Below are positions 31,834-34,921 of a stretch of DNA of 34,921 nucleotides, one piece after another (position 1 is the first letter of the stretch; every line of letters begins with the position of its first letter). The DNA is from Betaproteobacteria bacterium. Lineage in GTDB: Bacteria > Pseudomonadota > Gammaproteobacteria > Burkholderiales > SG8-39. Below the pieces are notes generated by a model. It did no database searches, was not told the origin of the DNA, and saw nothing but the letters and a program-made list of their open reading frames with translations. The stretch covers positions 1 through 34,921 of the forward strand of contig CANIEV010000021.1 of assembly GCA_947466535.1 (NCBI GenBank), read 5' to 3'. Position numbers and translations under genes: made by a program.

Positions 31834-32493
31834 TCAGCCCTTCTTTTCCTCGGAGGGACAGTCGCGCACATCCGTGCCGGGGAATCCCGTGCGAAGCTCG
31901 GGCAGCCGGGCGCTCGCGGCTTCAGGCAGACCGCGCATCTGCAGATAGACCTTGGTCACCTGGGTATCCCGCGGTCCCACCACCGCAGTTCGAATGCCCT
32001 TGTTGCGCAACGTGTCGAGATAAGCGCGCGCCGCATCGGCAGTGCGGAACACGCCGAGCGAAATCGCAAACCGGAACTTGCCCTCGTCCTGCACGATAAA
32101 GAATTCGTCGATGCCAAGGCGCTTCAATTCCGCAGCCTTGACCTGCGCGTCCTGGCGGGTGGCCCGGGGCGGCATGTAGACCCAGTAGGCCGCACTTTCC
32201 TCCATCCGACGTTCGGATATCTTTGCCCCCTCGGAGAAGACCGCGAGTACGGTTTTGGCACGTTCGAGATCCGCGGGACTCAAGGCGCCCCATTCGAGAC
32301 AGGCAAGCCCCTTGAGTTCGGGCTTCTTCGCAGCGAGCTGCCCCACTTCCCTGGGATCGAGCAGGCGGATCGCATCAGGATTGATCTGCTGCGAAAGCAG
32401 AAACGACTCGGACATCGCCAGTTCCGTGCCGACGCGAGTCCAGGCAAAGAGCAGCACGTTGGCAAGCAGAAGCAGGAAGAACACGAGCCTCAT
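31834..32493 (-). CDS. SPOR-domain membrane-anchored protein
   Basis: A 219-aa protein with a single N-terminal anchor (RLVFFLLLLANVLLFAW) and a C-terminal SPOR-like region (AAYWVYMPPRATRQDAQVKAAELKRLGIDEFFIVQDEGKFRFAISLGVFRTADAARAYLDTLRNKGI, about residues 101-168), which in characterised proteins binds denuded septal peptidoglycan. The middle resembles an uncharacterised linker with LDPREVGQLAAKKPELKGLACLEWGALSPADLERA. In betaproteobacteria a gene like this follows coaX and birA, as here. ATG 32493 overlaps the coaX stop in ATGA. A role at the division septum is expected from the domain but not proven for this gene. Confidence 0.9.
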   Translation of the reverse strand: MRLVFFLLLLANVLLFAWTRVGTELAMSESFLLSQQINPDAIRLLDPREVGQLAAKKPELKGLACLEWGALSPADLERAKTVLAVFSEGAKISERRMEESAAYWVYMPPRATRQDAQVKAAELKRLGIDEFFIVQDEGKFRFAISLGVFRTADAARAYLDTLRNKGIRTAVVGPRDTQVTKVYLQMRGLPEAASARLPELRTGFPGTDVRDCPSEEKKG

Positions 32494-33200
32494 TCCGACG
32501 CGATCCTCACCAAACCCTCGAGAACCAGATTATCGACCACCCGGACCGGGATGTTAAGCAAGGGAGCGAGCGATGCCGCGGCGCCACCGGAGAGAAGGCA
32601 GAACGCATCGCCCGACATCCGGGTATGCATGCGTTCGATCGCGCCGAGTTGCGCCTCGATGCATCCGCTCTCGATTGCATCGTCGGTTGCGACCGGCTCC
32701 GGAGTCCAGTGCCCGGACGCAAGTGGCAAACCGGCGGTATTGGAGGCAAGCGCCTGCTTCATCAAAGCGGCACCGGGCAGAATGAGTCCGCCGCGGAAAC
32801 GTCCGTCCGTATCCAGCCGGTCCACGGTGGTCGCAGTACCCGCCATTACCACCACGCACGCGCCTGCATGCAAGGAGCGCGCGCCTATCAACGCGGCCCA
32901 GCGGTCCGCACCGAGGCGCTCGGGTTCGTGATAGCCGTTGCGAACTCCGCATTGTGTCGCCTGCGCGCGGATCCAGCGCGCGGCCACCGGCAGCCGCGCG
33001 AGGTGAGGCGCAAGCGCGGCCTGCGCTGACTCGCCCGCCACATTTGCAATCACGATCGAGCGCGGCGAAGGTAGTGCGGCCCACTCCACGCCGAGGCCCT
33101 GCGAATCGGCGTAGATCGTGCCGCCACGTGCGATCCATCGTCCATCGAGCAACGCGCCCCATTTGATCCGCGAATTGCCGCAGTCGACGGCAAGGATCAT
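32490..33200 (-). CDS. coaX: Type III pantothenate kinase
   Basis: A 236-aa type III pantothenate kinase, which phosphorylates pantothenate in the first step of coenzyme A synthesis. The actin-like fold motifs are visible: MILAVDCGNSRIKWG (phosphate 1 region), ERLGADRWAALIGAR (GADR), and VVVMAGTATTVDRLDTDGRFRGGLILPG (GTATTVD and GGxIxPG). The residue before GTATT is Ala with Met ahead, unlike the usual Asp/Asn-containing position, but this region varies in the family. ATG 33200 overlaps the birA stop in ATGA; the stop overlaps the SPOR start. The order birA-coaX-SPOR is characteristic of betaproteobacteria. The enzyme is normally insensitive to CoA feedback and needs a monovalent cation. Confidence 0.95.
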   Translation of the reverse strand: MILAVDCGNSRIKWGALLDGRWIARGGTIYADSQGLGVEWAALPSPRSIVIANVAGESAQAALAPHLARLPVAARWIRAQATQCGVRNGYHEPERLGADRWAALIGARSLHAGACVVVMAGTATTVDRLDTDGRFRGGLILPGAALMKQALASNTAGLPLASGHWTPEPVATDDAIESGCIEAQLGAIERMHTRMSGDAFCLLSGGAAASLAPLLNIPVRVVDNLVLEGLVRIASE

Positions 33201-34180
33201 GCGGGCCTCAGGGAGAGTTCGCCCGAATGAAATTGCCGGATGCCGCCCGCGACGCGCAATTCGAGCGCACCGTCCGAAGCAACACCCAGCGCCTCCCCTT
33301 CGGCGACGGCCTGATCCGCAAGACGCAGCGCGACCTGCCGCCCCTGGAAGGCATGATGACGCATCCACTCATCACGAAACGCAGCAAACCCTTCGCGCCC
33401 GAATTGTTCCAGCACCGCGCCGAGTTCACCGAGCACGGCTGCAAGCAAGGCGCTGCGGCTCACGTGAACACCCGCCTGCGCGGTATCCGCCGCTGGCACT
33501 CCGATGGATTCGCGTGCGTGTCCGGACAGACGCATGTTGAGACCGATGCCGATCACCGCGGCGCACGGGCCCGACGCATCGCCCACAAGTTCGATCAGGA
33601 TCCCGCCAAGCTTTGCGGTTTCACCGGACTGATCCAGAAGGATGTCGTTCGGCCATTTGACCCTGACGCCTTTCGCGCCTAACCGTGATAGCGCGCGCAG
33701 GACAGCCACACCAGCCGCGAGAGACAGGCCGGACAGGTCCGATGCGCCGCACTGGAATTGCCATAGCGCAGAGAAAGTCAGGCTCGTGCCAATTGCGGAA
33801 TGCCATTGCGCACCGCGCCGCCCCCTGCCCGCGTTCTGGCGCTCGCAAACGATCGCACTGGCATGTAGGGAACCGACATTGGCGGCTGAACGCGCGCGCG
33901 CGACGAGCATCGTGTTGGTGGACTCGCATTCGTCCAGAATTTCGACCCGGAACGGCGAACCGGAAAGGTCCTCCAGACGGATCAGATCCACCGGCGCCGA
34001 GAGCCCGAACCCGCGGCCCCGCACCGCGATCACCCGAAGCCCGAGCAAATCCATCGCCTGCACGAGTTCGCCCAATTCCGCGCGGCTGCACCCAAGTTCG
34101 CGACGCAGGACTTCGCCGGAACGGAACTTGCCGTCGGCAAGCAGACGCAGAAGGAAGAAGGGGGACTGGCGCTCTGACAC
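33197..34180 (-). CDS. birA: Bifunctional biotin-protein ligase / biotin operon repressor
   Basis: A 327-aa BirA. An N-terminal winged-helix domain (SPFFLLRLLADGKFRSGEVLRRELGCSRAELGELVQAMDLLG) would bind DNA. The ligase domain has ESTNTML, the biotinyl-AMP loop ERQNAGRGRRGAQWHS, VKWPNDILL and GGILIELVGD. A C-terminal SH3-like cap follows (GRQVALRLADQAVAEGEALGVASDGALEL). It activates biotin and attaches it to carboxylase carrier lysines, and may repress bio genes when biotin is plentiful. The start is GTG 34180; no strong ribosome site is seen, and no other start fits the helix-turn-helix. It is the first gene of the birA-coaX-SPOR operon. A 187-bp gap with a hairpin separates it from the lipoprotein gene upstream on the same strand. 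Confidence 0.95.
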   Translation of the reverse strand: MSERQSPFFLLRLLADGKFRSGEVLRRELGCSRAELGELVQAMDLLGLRVIAVRGRGFGLSAPVDLIRLEDLSGSPFRVEILDECESTNTMLVARARSAANVGSLHASAIVCERQNAGRGRRGAQWHSAIGTSLTFSALWQFQCGASDLSGLSLAAGVAVLRALSRLGAKGVRVKWPNDILLDQSGETAKLGGILIELVGDASGPCAAVIGIGLNMRLSGHARESIGVPAADTAQAGVHVSRSALLAAVLGELGAVLEQFGREGFAAFRDEWMRHHAFQGRQVALRLADQAVAEGEALGVASDGALELRVAGGIRQFHSGELSLRPA

Positions 34181-34306
34181 GTGGAGGGTGCGAATCGGTT
34201 CGCGAAAGACCGCTGGATGCTAGCACAGGCTCTCGGGCGAACCGGGTGCAGGCCGTATCCATCCGCGGAACGAACAGCAGCATCACGCTCTGCGCTGGAC
34301 ATCCGC

Positions 34307-34335
34307 ACGACGATCCACGCATGCAGGATCGTCGT
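34307..34335. other. Hairpin between lipoprotein gene and birA
   Basis: A perfect 10-bp inverted repeat, ACGACGATCC (34307-34316) and GGATCGTCGT (34326-34335), with a 9-base loop, lies about 30 bp downstream of the lipoprotein stop. No T-run follows on the minus strand, so it may be a factor-dependent terminator or a transcript-stabilising stem. Confidence 0.5.
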
Positions 34336-34367
34336 CGCACCAGTTACTGCATGCCCGGCGCACTACC

Positions 34368-34781
34368 TCAACGCCACCAACGGTACGGGTGGGCGCGATT
34401 GAAGGGCGATCGGTAGGGCCACCCGGGGGCGGGATAGAGGCTTTGTTGCCGCCATGCTTCCTCACGGCGTATCGCCTCGAGATAGGTGGCCTGCATGTGA
34501 TCAATCACCGCATCGGGCACACCCTGCTCCCGCAGCTTCGCAAGTTCCGATGCGCTGAGTCGATATACGCCTTGCGCCGCGTCGATACGCTGGATGATGT
34601 CCTGCACCGTCTTCCCCTCGCCCGCCATGGCGACGATTTCCTGCGGGCTGGGCGGTGGCGGCAGAGGCGCAAACGCTGCGCAAGCGGACAACAGCGCGAA
34701 CACCGCGCACAGACAGGCCGACCGGAATAATTTCACGGTGCCCGTCTCATGAACAGATGGAACGCGTGACATAGTGCTCAT
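34368..34781 (-). CDS. Small predicted lipoprotein
   Basis: A lipoprotein of up to 137 residues. The signal segment VKLFRSACLCAVFALLSAC ends in a lipobox (LLSAC) followed by AAFAPLPPPPSPQEIVAMAGEGKTVQDIIQRIDAAQGVYRLSASELAKLREQGVPDAVIDHMQATYLEAIRREE, a helical body, and a Trp/Arg/Pro-rich end (PGWPYRSPFNRAHPYRWWR). I do not recognise the family; the Ser/Ala-Glu-Leu...G-V-P-D-x-V-I pattern is like a SHOCT-type small helical unit. Alternative starts are ATG 34772 and GTG 34736; the last gives an ideally short signal peptide. No ribosome site decides between them. Confidence 0.65.
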   Translation of the reverse strand: MSTMSRVPSVHETGTVKLFRSACLCAVFALLSACAAFAPLPPPPSPQEIVAMAGEGKTVQDIIQRIDAAQGVYRLSASELAKLREQGVPDAVIDHMQATYLEAIRREEAWRQQSLYPAPGWPYRSPFNRAHPYRWWR

Positions 34782-34847
34782 CTTAGCGGGATAAGGATCC
34801 TATCGAATATTGCGGCCCGTAATGCAATTGGAATATGCTTTTGTCAT

Positions 34848-34874
34848 AGTCAGTTCCGCCCAACGGGACTGACT
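34848..34874. other. Hairpin near the right edge
   Basis: An 11-bp stem with one G-U pair, AGTCAGTTCCG (34848-34858) with CGGGACTGACT (34864-34874) and loop CCCAA, lies in the 140 bases upstream of the lipoprotein gene. No T-run follows on either strand. It may be an operator or part of a structured leader for a gene beyond the window. Confidence 0.4.
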
Positions 34875-34921
34875 GTCCGCCGGCCCAGCATCAACGGCGG
34901 TAGAGCGGGGGAAACCCTCCC

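Noticed and set aside
34840-34854. TTTGTCATAGTCAGT, a 12 of 15 match to the LitR-type box
   Set aside because: The palindromic right arm is broken and it overlaps an unrelated hairpin; one weak match at the window edge is not enough without the flanking gene.
34890-34921. GGTAGAGC-like string resembling a tRNA D-loop or structured RNA at the right edge
   Set aside because: No matching GCTC partner upstream and no acceptor or anticodon stem that folds; the sequence is cut by the window end, so no RNA gene can be supported.

Overview
The window is about 35 kb of GC-rich DNA, densely packed and with very short intergenic spaces. It looks like a betaproteobacterium, probably Burkholderiales or a relative. 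The evidence for this is the birA-coaX-SPOR gene order, an rfaE2 and a MoxR/DUF58/transglutaminase set nearby, a Bug/TctC-type solute receptor, and an AdoCbl-type LitR regulator beside an iron-sulfur photolyase. No rRNA, tRNA, IS element, phage or CRISPR array was recognised.

Region 1 (1-4906, minus strand) holds the start of a short-chain dehydrogenase, a complete HAE1-type RND efflux pump and its periplasmic adaptor. Both pump proteins carry repetitive low-complexity tails.

Region 2 (5009-16449) is the most interesting part and reads as a light and photo-oxidative stress island. At its centre is a MerR-family regulator (12450-13373) with the two cobalamin-site motifs of the LitR/CarH photoreceptors, Wx9EH and ExHxxG. 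It is divergent from a periplasmic glutathione peroxidase. The gap between them holds two copies of a TTTGTCCTAG(T/A)CAAA box around a good sigma70 promoter. Leftward lie gpx, folE2, a hairpin terminator, and a tightly overlapping six-gene lipid block: FAD oxidoreductase, DUF1365, Cfa-type methyltransferase, chalcone-isomerase-like protein, GPH-type MFS transporter and DUF3833 lipoprotein. Rightward, after three tandem palindromes, come a 17-codon leader, a DUF2256 protein lacking its last Cys, an FeS-type photolyase/cryptochrome with a 24-bp minisatellite in its N-terminus, a 30-codon ORF and a ferritin-like desaturase homologue. My reading is that AdoCbl-LitR represses in the dark, and that light releases DNA repair, peroxide detoxification, pterin synthesis and membrane-lipid modification.

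Region 3 (16624-25021) is catabolic. A plus-strand run encodes a gamma-glutamyltransferase-like Ntn hydrolase with altered active-site neighbours, a YtcJ-like amidohydrolase, a D-threonine-aldolase-type PLP enzyme and a Bug receptor. It converges, across a REP-like repeat, on a minus-strand run with a TauD-family dioxygenase and the alpha and beta subunits of a Rieske ring-hydroxylating dioxygenase. A palindromic operator candidate sits upstream of the Rieske genes. The substrate cannot be told from sequence.

Region 4 (25114-34921) is mostly housekeeping: a GNAT acetyltransferase, a small hypothetical protein, a four-helix membrane protein, rfaE2, then MoxR-DUF58-transglutaminase with a second REP copy inserted between moxR and DUF58. 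A convergent birA-coaX-SPOR operon and a small lipoprotein follow. No stretch longer than 300 bases lacks a gene.
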